Made by a program: the position numbers and the translations under genes. Shown piece by piece: positions 51,122-62,775 of a stretch of DNA of 64,000 bases. This DNA is from Typha latifolia (taxonomy: Eukaryota > Streptophyta > Magnoliopsida > Poales > Typhaceae). How positions within the stretch are numbered: position 1 is the stretch's first letter; each line of letters opens with the position of its first letter. Under the pieces are notes generated by a model. It did no database searches, had not been told where the DNA came from, and saw only the letters and a program-made list of their open reading frames with translations. Where the stretch lies: contig CM034101.1 in NCBI GenBank assembly GCA_019914945.1, positions 15,387,188 to 15,451,187 on the forward strand, read 5' to 3'.

Positions 51122-51400
51122 CAACAACAAACAGAAGCATCAGAAGAGAAGAAACACTCTATCTCAATAGCTCCCACTGTGCCACTAATGGAAGCATTGC
51201 CACTCATCACAGTAGTGTCACTGTTGATTGAGATATCAACAAGGATTGAAGGAGTTGTGGATGCTGTTGACACTTTATCAAGCCGTGCGAGTTTCGAGCC
51301 CATCGATGACGACAAGCCCGGAAAGGTAAATCCAGTGAGCGATCCACTTCCTGATACGCCCCAAGGACGAGAAACCATCAAAGCCACTCCAGAGGTCTAA
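49487..51400 (+). CDS. ALMT: Aluminium-activated malate transporter (ALMT) family anion channel
   Basis: Five exons: 49487-49829, 49929-50069, 50172-50444, 50534-50793, 50888-51400. All are GT-AG and in frame, giving 509 residues, a normal ALMT length. The N-terminal half is hydrophobic with several membrane segments (KVGIALSLVSLFYY, WAIMTVVVVFEFTVG, ILSASVFLL, FDYGVTIFILTYSLVAVSGY, IGICICLFVCLLV). Family landmarks are DDPRKVIHGLKVG, the arginine-bearing FSRFIPTIKTRFDYG, VRPVWAGEELR, and the cytosolic WEPAHGRFGFRHPW motif. The soluble C-terminal half is predicted helical and carries a run of ten Thr (about residues 408-417) encoded by an (ACA)n tract, which is unusual. ALMTs are malate-permeable anion channels of the plasma membrane or tonoplast. 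The subgroup, and hence guard-cell, root or vacuolar role, cannot be assigned here. The start ATG follows a C/T-rich leader and a TATA box. Confidence 0.96.
51090..51122 (+). repeat. (ACA)n coding microsatellite in ALMT exon 5
   Basis: About ten ACA codons followed by CAACAACAA (Gln). It adds a Thr/Gln stretch to the cytosolic domain and is likely length-variable. Confidence 0.9.
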
Positions 51401-53560
51401 GTAATTGAAAATTTGAAAGGAGCTGCACATATAGCTTAAGGAAATAAACTAATAGAGGTGAAAATTGATGCTCTGTCCTTTTGAAATCAGAATTCCAACT
51501 TATTAATTAGCTCATCACAGCTCTATTATGAGATGGTTGTTTTTCTCTATCTACATGTTATAAAATTGAACACTAACTAATTTAAGTAAAGGAAAGCCAA
51601 GTTGGCCAGGCTCACGCTAGAATATGAATTGGTGCAGAAGTTGTTCTAAATTATTGCATTACAACATGACAAGCACTCAGAAAAGAGAATGATCAAAGAA
51701 GATTGGTTACCTCATTGTTTAGCCCGAGGATTCCAAGCAAGTAGCAGATTGGAATGGAAGGAAGAAATCCTGCTGACCATCACAATCACAGTTTGTCCCA
51801 AGGCAGTGGGCGTAATAAATAGTCGAATAAATACATTTGATCCACTTGATGGAGTTCACTTTTAAAAGATTATATTTTGACTGCAGTTGGTAATGGAATA
51901 AAAGAAGCAGCAGGCAAGTGGACATATTAATTGCCAAGGACCACACATAGTATCCTCGGATGTAGAAAAGTATATCTTGCACCTCTTAATGCTGGCATAA
52001 AAGTAAATAAATAAATAAATAAATAAGAAGACAGTAATGCAATTTGAACAAAAACATAACTCTAATATGAACAAAAGCATATACTTAAATATAAACTTCA
52101 ATGTGTTTTTTTATCCGCAAAACAATGGATACTAAACTTTTTTTCAAACTCGTAACTCTTATTTGGTTGGTGTGTAATCCTTAATCACGAATAGTAATTA
52201 TCTCCAAGACAGTGATGTCCCCACAAACCATACAAATTGCCATAGTTTCTCTTCTTTAATTCATGCAAAATTCACAGAATGGAACAGAGGAATGTTGTTT
52301 GACATCGGGGAATTAGTTTCAAAATACTCATCATGATCCTAAAACATTGGCAAGAAAAATAACACCAAGAAATAAGCACATCACAACCACAGACCATCAT
52401 TATAGTATTATAATCTTACGTTCTGTAACCCTTTCCCTTTGTTCCAAGAAGATTGAATTGAAGTCCTTGCAGAATGGAATAGTGCGGAAGAGAGAGGCGG
52501 GTTAGGGTTGTGAAGTGGGCCAAAGCTAACAATAGGATATAAATGGGCTGAACAAATGAATGAAACAATTATATGGGCCGGCTCAGCACTCGATGCTCTC
52601 TTTTCTTTAGTATTATTTAGTGTTAATTACACCGAGACCCTTTAAATATAGTCCATAGACTATAGTCCATTTTCACACTCTTTGACTTTTTTTTTTTTGG
52701 TGATATTTTGGCACTCCCAAATATCTAATATTTCTTATCTCTCTAGTGATATTAACATAAAATATCAAATTTCTTTTTTTTTTAAATAATAGTAAACTGG
52801 TCTCTAAAAAGGGCCTAAAATTAAATAAAAAAATAGGAGTTGTTTGACTTTTTGTATTTAAAATAACTATATATATATATATATATATACACGATAACCC
52901 AAAAATAATTTTTTAATAGATTATCCCATCTAATATCTAGGGATAAAATGCACGTAAGTTGTGACATCTTGATATTTACTTTAATTAAGTGAACTTCAAA
53001 TTCTCTCAATATTTAACGGAGTAAAAAGAAAAAGAAACATACAACTTTTATTTATATTAATTTCTCATTTAACAATATATTATATCTTTGAAATTGAAGG
53101 GTTATTGCTAGATTTATATATCATTTACTTAAATATGCATGCATGCATAGTACGTGTAAACATCCCTGTACGCCCTTAAGCTATCATTTTTTTGTACTGT
53201 TTTCTTTTGTGATAAATAAACCTCTTGAAATATTGAAAATAAATGACTCTTAGAAAAAATTTATTTCAATAAAGTACCCTTATTTTCTCAAGGGTTATTA
53301 TATTGGTCTTCAGCTTCTTCATCTATATGTCATGGAAAAAGTTTAGAGAAGATATATAAAATGATAGTAATAGTTTGTAGGGTTTAAGTGTAGTTATGTC
53401 TTAATTAAATTTTGGCTTGCTTGCACTGTAGCTGGTGGGGGCCACTAGTGGTTTATCACCGGAACGCTCCAGTCACTGGAGAGATACTGCTTCCTCTCGA
53501 TTACTCCTCCAGCTCGAAGAGATAAATAAGGGAGAGAGAGGAGAAGAGGGGGAGAGAGAG
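51401..53560. other. Intergenic region between ALMT and the oxidase-like gene
   Basis: ALMT 3' UTR, then AT-rich DNA with (AAAT)n at 52006-52028 and (AT)n at 52868-52889. No gene recognised. Confidence 0.7.
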
Positions 53561-53665
53561 ATGGCGGGGTGCATCTCCTCGACGTCGCCTTCTTGGAAGC
53601 CGCTCCTCCTCAAAGCACTCGAATCCAGCGCCCACCTCAAGCACTCCTCCTTCTTCCAACTCGTT

Positions 53666-53707
<42 letters not shown>

Positions 53708-55310
53708 GATTCCTTTTCTAATTCCGCTTGCATTACTACCAGGCAACGATCGGCTCTAATGGGAGACCTGCGAACCGCACCGTGGTGTTTAGGTGAAGAC
53801 CTCTAATTACTTTCTCGTTCGCTTCCTCCCTTTTCTTGATTTGGGACTTACCCAATTGGCTATTTCCGTTTCTTTTGGCGAATTCCGATCTTTAGAGGAT
53901 TCCAAGACGATTCTGATAAGATCCAGATCAATACTGATAGCCGAAGCAGTAAGGTAGTGCCTCTATTTTTTCTTGTTCTTTTATGTGGTTTTAGGTTTCT
54001 CGGCACTAATTGTTCTTTTCAGAGTTTTAACAGATAGAGGAAATCAAGAATTGCCCTTTTGGAGAGGTAATTGGCTATCGAGTTTCATCTTTCTTTTCTT
54101 TTTTCCACTAAAATAGCTTATCAATGGTCGTACGGTGTGTTGTTTATAGTATTGTTCATAGTTAGTAGTGCTTGTCATGCTCAGTCTTTGTTATAGTAAC
54201 TGCCAACATGTTTGGATAACCTTGACTCGGATATCAAATTGTTATGGTTGCAAGTGCGTTCATATGGATGAACTAAAATTTTTAAGTGGAGTTGCAAGAT
54301 GTGCTTCTTAAGAACTATTAGACATGTTTTCAGGAAGATGTCTTGTTTCGTGTAGATATGCTGGTATTTCACTGACTCCTGGGAGCAGTTTAGGATGAAT
54401 GGAAGGATTGACTTTATTGATGGATGGCACTCTGACCCTGTCAAGCTTCAGGTAAAAAGATAATTCTAAATCTTTGTAGTTAAGAGCTGTTATGATTTCA
54501 AAGTAGATTCTAAAGATGGAATGATCAGGATTGACAAGGTCTAGATGTGTCAATGTCCTCCTTCATGCATTCCTTCCTTATATGATTTTGCAGATATATT
54601 CTGAACTGCACTTAGGGCCAAATTTTGCATTTTGAAATGTACTTATGTGATTACCCAGAATGACTTGCACCTCAAAGTTCAGAAATTGCTCATTTGTGCA
54701 GCAAAGAGAGAAAGCTTGGTTCGCTAGTTCTCTTAAGTCAAGATTACAATACTTAGGGCCTGCTCCTCGTCTTCCAGTTATAAATGAAGAACCCATCAAA
54801 GAGAACAATCTTAACCCATCTGCTGGCCCAGTTGACGCATTCTGTCTTTTGGTTTTTGATCCAGAACAGGTTAGTCTGTCAATAGCAACAATATTTTTAG
54901 TGTATATTTGCATCGTGTAATGTGGTGCGCTCCTGGAAAGCTGACCACATGAATTAAGTTTTTTTTTTGTTGCATGATATTTGCTACTTTCATGTTCAAT
55001 TTCTGTGCATTAACTATTTTGGAATGTTTTTGAAACTGGTTATGTATTTCACCTTTCTTTCTGAAAAAAAAAATCTGGAAAGGACAGTTTCTTTAAGAAG
55101 CAAAAGAGTATGCCGGCGTTGTGTCCTGATACAAATGTTCTTCCCAACAATTCATAATTAATGCAATATGTATGACATCCCGTTAATTCTTAATTATCTT
55201 GTATTCAGGTTGATTACTTGAACTTGAAAAGCAATGAGAGGTTGCTGTTCACTTCCAGACTGAGTGTTGATAATTGCAAGCATTGGACATCAGAGAAAAT
55301 CAATCCATAG
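53561..55310 (+). CDS. Pyridoxamine 5'-phosphate oxidase-like FMN-binding protein
   Basis: Seven exons: 53561-53662, 53743-53792, 53896-53953, 54034-54066, 54356-54451, 54702-54869, 55209-55310. The 202 residues match the small plant PPOX-like family (Arabidopsis At2g46580 type; Alr4036-like FMN-binding fold). The sequence runs PSWKPLLLKALESSAHLKHS, FFQLATIGSNGRPANRTVVF, RGFQ, KIQINTDSRSSK, IEEIKNCPFGE, ICWYFTDSWEQFRMNGRIDF, REKAWFASSLKSRLQY, DAFCLLVFDPEQVDYLNLKS, and ends HWTSEKINP. The split-barrel core (ATIG--GRP--RTVVFRGF) and WYF-DSWEQFR-NG are the FMN-site landmarks. It lacks the longer PDX3 architecture, so true vitamin B6 salvage activity is uncertain. The donor of intron 1 (CTC|GTTAGT) is weak and is followed directly by a long CT tract. 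Exon 4 is only 33 nt. Confidence 0.92.
53667..53704. repeat. (CT)n microsatellite at the start of intron 1
   Basis: About 19 CT units beginning five bases after the exon 1 donor site of the oxidase-like gene. Confidence 0.95.
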
Positions 55311-56756
55311 TTATTCAAATTTCATCACTTGTCTACATCATTTGAAACATCGGCACAATTCACGCTATATTCGATGGTAATGAATTTTGCCTATGGTCAT
55401 CCTTCCAACTTCAATGATCTTTTGACTTGAACTTTTTTATCTAATTGTCAGACATCTCTTGAGTCCCCATTTATTAACCTTGTTGCTGAAAGCATGGCTG
55501 CTTATCTGGAAATTCATTCTGATCTCCGCTTCTTACAATCATAAGCTTGAGGAAATAGGGATCTGATTTCAACTGGAAGTGTTCTTTGAGAGAACTATTT
55601 CAATTGGGTGTGTAAATACATGCAAAATGTAGTCACGATATCATGAGAAACTTTATCTTGATTCTTATGACTTTGTCTGTGGAAATATTTTTCTCTTGAG
55701 GAAGAATCCATTAAATTTAGTTGCTCGTCGGCAAAAGGTGATGAAATTAAAACATTTGGAGAGTTTTGCTCCTATTGGTATTGACCTTCATTTGCAGATC
55801 TTTCAACCAAATGCATGATTCTACTAAACAATGAATTTTCAGTCAGATATTTAGTAGGTATCGTTTCAATTACCCAATTCCGGATCCTCCAGTGGAGAAG
55901 GTTGAATTTATAGAGGCATCCAGACATATATCAGAATTCATCAGCAATTCTGTCATTAGATTATCTATTTCATGCTGAAAATTTTGCAAGAAATTCTACA
56001 AGGGGATTAGAATTGCTGGTCAGAAAACGTGTTGATATGACCAAGTGTAATTACCTCAGATCACAGTAGATAGAGAAGGAGAAGATTAATCAGAAAATAG
56101 AAGACGTTCATTACAAGAGAAACAAGGATTAGAGCTGAGACATGGATATACCTCTGGCGTCCTCCAGGTTGGTCTGTATTCCTTCCATGCAAGGCATCAT
56201 GCCCAAATGAGTATTTCATTTCAAAGCCTGACAACTTTGGAGCACACACAGGTAAATGATTTCCCAATGGAATACTCATTTGAGCAAGAGGTCTTGCCAT
56301 GGGAAGCAGGTGAAAACTTTACTCATATCACACATACCTCCTACCTGAATCGTTTCTTTCCCTCCCTTCTTATAGGGGTGGGAGGCCTTCCTACCTTTGA
56401 GAGTTAGCTGATGGTTTCACTTTTCCATTCGTATGGTTTGATGGTTTGTTGCAACCTCCAAGCAAGTAGATTCTGGAGTCTGGGCTGTAAGTTGGCGAAT
56501 GTGTAGTAGATAACAGCTAGAATCTGAAGTTCTTCTCCAGTTACTGGAGTGGTCCAGATGTTGATGGTGTGGGGTTTGAGATGTGCGGATATAAAGATTG
56601 AAATGGTGAACAAATGAGTTGCTTTATTTCAAATTTTTTTAACACTTGAAGACAAACATGAGGGTTGCATCAAAGAATCTAAACTCAAAACAAGCTCTTA
56701 ACTTATTGACAAGCACAATAAATCAAATCGACCATTTCAATTTTCTCATAATTATT
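55311..56756. other. Convergent 3' region between the oxidase-like and laccase genes
   Basis: Contains the 3' UTRs of both genes and a long imperfect hairpin at 56182-56306. Otherwise non-coding. Confidence 0.7.
56182..56306. ncRNA. Candidate microRNA-precursor-like hairpin
   Basis: A 125-nt inverted repeat with arms of about 44 nt (56182-56225 and 56259-56306) and a ~33-nt loop. The 5' arm CTTCCATGCAAGGCATCATG continues CCCAAATGAGTATTTCATT. The complement of the 3' arm is CTTCCCATGGCAAGACCTCT continuing TGCTCAAATGAGTATTCCATT. Arms pair with about six mismatches, two single-base bulges and two wobbles, including a perfect 12-bp block CAAATGAGTATT. Size and pairing suit a plant MIR precursor in either orientation. 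It does not match miRNA families I know. Expression is unknown. Confidence 0.5.
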
Positions 56757-59036
56757 TCAGCATTTTGGAAGATCTGAAGGAGGATGAGGCAAAGTCTCCA
56801 GTGGACCATTTCCATTCTTCACAATAAACGCCATTGCAAGACCCCAAGATATGTGAATCTCAAGGTGGCAATGCATGAACCATACACCTGCAACATTCAC
56901 CGAGATCAAACTGGTAAGTTGAATAGGCTCACCAGTGACAAAATAAATTTTAGCTAACGGAGCGAAATGTAATACCGGGATTATCGGCAACGAATCTAAT
57001 GGCGGTCCAGCCTCCGACCGGAACGGCGATCGTATTCATGTACGGCGGATCGACCAAGTTAAGCCTCGCCGTCATCGGATTGAAGTCGCCGGTCCCGAAA
57101 CCGACGACGTAGAAGCTAAAACCATGCAGATGGATCGGATGATTCTCAGTGGTCACAGTCCCGGTGTCCTGGAGGATTAGTTGCACCCTAGTTCCATACT
57201 CTAACACCTTCACTCTAGTCCCATTTAATGACTGTGTGTCATTTGGAATGTTGTTCGGTGCGCCATTCACAAAATCATAGGTCTTTAGAGGCACCCCTGG
57301 AAAATCCTCAGTGTAGTGACCATTTACACTTTTGTAGTAAGCCTGCAACAGTGAGATAGTGGGCTTCACGAAGGTAATATTATTCATATTCGCCGCGAAA
57401 ATGCCGCCTCTGGGCCCTTGGCAGGTCTTGTTCGGGTCGGCCCGGTTGCACCGTTCGACGTTCAATCCGATGGTGAAGAAGAGGTTGGCGTCGATCTCGA
57501 GGGGGAGGTTCGTTGCGTTGAGGCTCCTCAGCCCGGCCAAGTTCCGCGACACGACGAGACTGTCATTGTAGACGGGGAGCTTGGCCTCCAGGGAGAGGGA
57601 GTCGACGGCGGCGCCGGAGTATTGGAAATGGGCTATGGAGGATATATTTTGGAAGGTGACATTCTGGGCCGACATGTAAGGGCCCGTGGCCATTTGGTAA
57701 TTGCCAATGGGCTTCTCGGCCTTGACGAGGACGTTCAGGGTCTGGCCCGGCCCAAGCATGACGTGGTCCGCGGTGAACGGCTTGGTGTACTCGCCGTCGG
57801 CTTCCACTATGGTTAGCTTGTGCTCGGCGATTGAGAAGAAGTGCTCCATGTTTAGGGCTGCGTTTATTAGCCTCAGGAGGTAGGTCTTGCCGGGGACTAC
57901 GTCGATCTTGTACACATCTGAAGATTGCGGCGAACTACTTTATATAGCAATCTTAGAGTTAAGCTAACAGAGATTTGGCTCCATATATATATTGTGTTTA
58001 ATTAATATTCCAACCAGTTTAATAGTAGTTTTTCTTTTCCTTCTAAATCTTAGTTTACCATTGGCCGAGCAATTGTAGAGGGGGCCCGGATGCCCGTTGA
58101 TGAGAAATGCGTCGGCCGGCGGAGCCCCTCCGCCGCTCGCCAGCACCGCCTTCTCCAGCTGCAGCACATCCTTGTTCCAATATTCCCCTACAACAATATA
58201 TATATAATATACAGAGGTTAAGTATTCGAATGAATGAGGTACTAATGAGATCAGTATAATTAATCAACGGTTGGTTACCTAAGATGAGTATGTGCTCCTC
58301 ATAAGGGTGAGGAAACGGATAAGGGACCCCAGTCTTAGGGTACACCACAATAGCTCCATACACCGTACCCCTGAGCCATGAGATGTGTGCATGCCATAGA
58401 AGAGTGCCCTTTTGCTGGTACATCGTGAACTCGTAGGTGAAGGTCTCACCCGATTGGATCGGGCATTGGGTGATGTACGACGGCCCGTCCGACCAGCACG
58501 ACAGCCTCTGCCGGACTCCATGCCTACACGTGGAACAGCAGAAGATCATAGGAAGGAAAAAAAAAACTATTGGGATCTCTATCAATCACGATCGTCCGTG
58601 GAGATAGATATATAGACGTAAATATACCAATGGATGGTGGCGTTGTGAGGAGTCTCGTTGGTGACCTTGATGATGACTCGATCGTCCTCTTGGGCATAGA
58701 TGACGGGCCCGGGGAGCATGCCATTGATGGTCACGATTTCTTTGGTGTAGCAGAGCTTCGTCACCTTCGTAGTTTGCACCTTCATATGTGAAACGGCAGA
58801 CATGCATGCAATGCACGCACGCATATATCGTCGATCAACACTACCATTTCAAAGCTTAAAGTTTTTCTATATATATAGAGAGAGAGAGAGAAGGAAACCT
58901 TGAATTCGTAGAATCTAGTGGATCCTCCAACTGGCCAGTGCTTGTGGCGGCGGGCAGCTAATCCAACTGAAGCACCACAAGATATACTAAGCAAGCCTAG
59001 CCATAAGATCACGAGGTGAGAAGTGATAAAGCCCAT
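56757..59036 (-). CDS. LAC: Laccase (secreted multicopper oxidase)
   Basis: Six exons on the minus strand: 59036-58899, 58779-58628, 58523-58279, 58187-58059, 57917-56976, 56887-56757. All are GT-AG and in frame, giving 578 residues. A signal peptide is clear ([20 protein letters not shown]). Three cupredoxin domains follow with all four copper-ligand motifs: [27 protein letters not shown] and [14 protein letters not shown], where the T1 axial position is Leu. Other landmarks are [38 protein letters not shown] and [10 protein letters not shown], plus several N-x-S/T glycosylation sites. Plant laccases oxidise monolignols and other phenolics in the cell wall, promoting lignin polymerisation. 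The intron positions are typical of the family. The leader is short, with a TATA box near 59117-59125. It converges with the oxidase-like gene. Confidence 0.97.
58877..58892. repeat. (GA)n tract in laccase intron 1
   Basis: Eight GA units just inside intron 1 (minus-strand gene), close to the donor at 58898. Confidence 0.85.
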
Positions 59037-59116
59037 CTCTTATGTGCAGCCAAAGGAAAAAGAAACAAGCCTTGCAATCTATGGGTAGACAACATGAGGA
59101 GGAGGGCATCTGCATG

Positions 59117-59125
59117 CCTTTATAT
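59117..59125 (-). promoter_or_regulatory. TATA box of the laccase gene
   Basis: On the minus strand ACATATAAAGGC, about 85 bp upstream of the start codon; transcription start is predicted near 59090. Confidence 0.55.
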
Positions 59126-59173
59126 GTTTGGTCTCTTCTCATTGTCTTCAACCTTAGATATTAATTTAAACTA

Positions 59174-59196
59174 CAGAGAGAGAGAGAGAGAGAGAG
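59174..59196. repeat. (GA)n microsatellite upstream of laccase
   Basis: Eleven GA units about 50 bp upstream of the laccase TATA box. Confidence 0.9.
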
Positions 59197-62100
59197 GTTG
59201 GCAGGTTCCATGATTCTCCTAGCCCCGTGTTCGTTATTATTATGTGCTGTCCGAGTGATGTAGCAGTGTATAATCATGAGAGGCTTTTAGTAGCTAGCTT
59301 TATTACTACTGTATACTCTCAAACTTAGCTAATTAAATTAAGGTTGAGGGAAATTAAAAATGGAAGGCTTGGAGACATCATACCCTCACCTGCCCTTAAG
59401 TTAGATTAGCTGTGGGACCCGAGGTAGGAGCCACATGTCGCATAAGGTGAGGAGGGTTTGATGGACCAGACTAGAGACAAGGGACTTTGAGTAAAGTTGA
59501 TGACTAGAGTCTACAATGACCATTGTAGACTATCAATTGCTCCCAAAAGACAAAAGTCTTCTTCTACTGAGAATTGGAAAGGCCAAGGAAAGAGAAAGCA
59601 AACCTAGATGAACTTTTTGGAAGGGGATTCGAGTGTTGTCATGTGTGGATGTGTCCATCTTTTACTGGGCAATGGAAGAGCTCAACTGGCAGTAATTAAT
59701 AGTGGTTAATCTTCATTTATCGAATTGCCACTGCCTAATTACCATGCAAATTAGGCAGTTAGAATATAACGCAATTAATCCAAATTCTCACAAACCATCG
59801 GGTCAGATGATTCCCTGAGATGTTCATTAATAATCAGGAAATTAATTGGAATATTAGTTCTTGAAGTACCCACCCACTTTAGATGTGTCAAATAAAAGTG
59901 GTTCACCTAAAACCCATGCAAACGTATGATCCTTAGCTCTAATCCAACTACTACACCTACAATCATGCATCGAAGAATTTAAAACTTTTTTGCTTCCCAA
60001 CTCTCGTCCTGCTAAAAGGGAGTGCTCATTGGGACGTAGCATATTTATATCTTTGTTATTTACCTAAAAACTTTGTTTGTATTTAATGATAATTAAGGAT
60101 GCTAATTAACTGCAGTCGCCTAAGTAGATGAGATGGAGCCTTTTCGGTTTAAGTTAATTATGTGGGGTTTGCAGTACAGATATATATATCTGGGTCAGGT
60201 GGACTAACACATAAAATAAGATGGATTAAGGTGAATGCATTTGCATTTGCATTTGAGCTCTGATCTAAGAAGTTATAAATTGGCCTGCTGATTATGACCT
60301 TGGCATATGCATGAGTTACCGAAGGAATTAAAATGGTTAATGGTTGGTGCATTACAAAGTGTGACTTGCAATACTATTTTTCTTCTGAGAATTTGGTATG
60401 AATTGCAATTTTATCCCTTAAACGATGGAGTGTGGCCTTTCGAACCAAAACTGAGATCGATTGGACCCCAAACCAACACGATTTTTGAGAATCCGAGCTA
60501 GGATTAGAGGTTCTATGGCCGATATCCAAAACCGACTTTAAAGATAAATGATGATACCGATGTCGTATGACTTCTTAGCAAATAGTATAAGATAATGTCT
60601 TTCTATCGACACTCATTAAGTGAACTAACTTGGCAACCGAAGTGCTCCTAGTTTAATGAAATTTGTTTTATCTTTAATGGCTATTCTAAGGGTCTTGTTT
60701 AATTTGAGATTAAGTCTCAAATTCGATTAGTTAGTCTTAATTATTTAAAAAATAAATTTAATTATATATAAAAAAGATAAAAAATTATTTGATTACTGAA
60801 CTAAATTAAGAGTCTTTGGACTCAAAACAAACGAGAGTATAAATTTCTTGTTAAACTATATATTGTACTTGTTTTTTTTATTTTGTGTGTCACTTAAACT
60901 AGTCTTATACTTACAAAGTGAATAACTAACTTGACTTTTACAACGAGAAAGTTGCGTCGGTGTAGTATTTTTCTATCTCAAAGACTTAATCTGTGACAAA
61001 TATTAATTGTATAAGGAATGAACACTATCTGAGCTAGAGTGAAAACATCTTTCTCAATCTTATTAATTCTCGAATAGAAACATTAAGAACTATGGTATCA
61101 ACCAAGGAACTAGAGAAGACACGAGTAACTTTATTTCATCTGTTCTGATTACAATCTTTAGCAATATATAAGAAATAAATAATTCTGCTTGAAAGATAGA
61201 AAAATCGAGATAAAATATACAAATAGATAAATCTAATTTTAGAGGTCCAAATTCTGAAAGAATCTATCAAATATGAGATTTCTAAGAAAGATATTAAATT
61301 AGTAAATCTTTTTTTGTTAAAAAAAAGGGACTTGAGATTAAGTCTGAATTCACGAGCAGGGAGACAACAATCGTATCAAAAGCATAGAGTTCTCAAACAT
61401 ACGTAACGTAAGTAAAGAACTTGCAACAAAGAAGGACCACTTAACAAATTATGCTGACATTAATTCCAAATAGGATTCAAATTAATCCAGGCAGCATTGG
61501 AGAGATCAAATCAATCACCTGCTGGGCTACCTGGAAAATTAGCAACAACGATCAACAGAAGCATAAAAAGAACTCCCACTTCATACTTGAATGGAGCTCT
61601 ACCATAATACCTCTTTGGAACATTCACAACCAGGAAGACTCGGAGGCAAGGACTTCATATGATCATACTGGCATAATAGCATCTCTCATATATGTATCGG
61701 CTTCCAGTTAGACAAATACTATCGTTACGTTTTCTCCAATTATGACATTGTAGTACATTGTACTACCAAGTTAGCAAGAAGAGGTACACATTCTAACTCT
61801 GGCAAAATAGGTCCACTTGCTGAGTTTTTTTTTACACCATGCAAGGCTTCAGGGTAAACTTATTTTTTAAAAAATAATTAACCTCTCAAATTTAGTACGA
61901 AAATAAGTTTTATTTTTAGATACGAAAACATTCCTACTAAGAATATGTGTAAAGAATAATAAGATTTATTCATGATTTATAATTGTACTACTTGTCAAAT
62001 AAAATCTTTTATCCTTCTCCAATCAAAGCTAATCCTAATTTTCACTTCTTTTTTTCTCCCTTTGTTTGCTGAGTCAATTTTCTGACCTCCCATCTCTATT

Positions 62101-62775
62101 AAAAAATTATTTTCTTTCATCCTTCAAGCCATAGCACCTTCGAGTTGATCTCCCAACTAGTATGTTTAACCCCCAACCTCTATGGCATCTTCAAGCTGAG
62201 AGAGAGGAAGAGATGAGAGGAGGACGGCGGGATAGAGATATTGCTGGAAGCAATGGAAAACGAGAGAAGAGAGCTCACGGCGAAATGTGCTTCGGACAAA
62301 GAGAGCACAAGAGCAATGGAGAAATTTGAAAAATAAATAAATAATTTATATCAGCTAAGCTACTTAATTATTTCGTCACTATAAGTAGAGAATTAATTTG
62401 GAGTGTATTAAAAATTAATTCATAGAAACATTGTAAAAAATAATAATAATTTAGAGGGCAAGATAAAAATTATTTAAAAAAAAAAGAGGTAATGAGTATA
62501 TACTATATACACAAAATACACACAGAAAATGAGAAACAATCTAGCATACCACGAGAAAAAAGAAGATAAGAATTGAAAAGGAGATTTTAGAAGGAATTAG
62601 TTAATATTAATTAGATGAAAGAAGTAATCACAATCCATTAAATTTAAAGAAAAAAAAAGAGAAATTAGAATTAATTCTACCTCTACTAATCCAGTCTCCA
62701 TTAACCTCTCCACAGACCCATCCCTCAAATTATTATTTTTTCATTATCATATCTTCCCCCACTTATTCGATAACG
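59197..62775. other. Laccase upstream region and intergenic DNA
   Basis: No gene recognised. It holds the distal laccase promoter with a perfect palindrome at 59508-59531, a short MITE-like element at 60685-60850, and AT-rich DNA. The ~200 bp before 62776 should be the thioesterase promoter and leader. Confidence 0.7.
60685..60850. mobile_element. Short Tourist-like MITE
   Basis: The left end reads GGGTCTTGTTTAATTTGAG; the inverted right end reads CTCTCGTTTGTTTTGAG, agreeing in most positions. The 165-bp interior is AT-rich and non-coding. TIR sequence and length resemble Tourist MITEs. No clean target-site duplication is certain. Confidence 0.45.

Noticed and set aside
57418..57816. 132-codon plus-strand frame
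   Set aside because: Antisense shadow of laccase exon 5.
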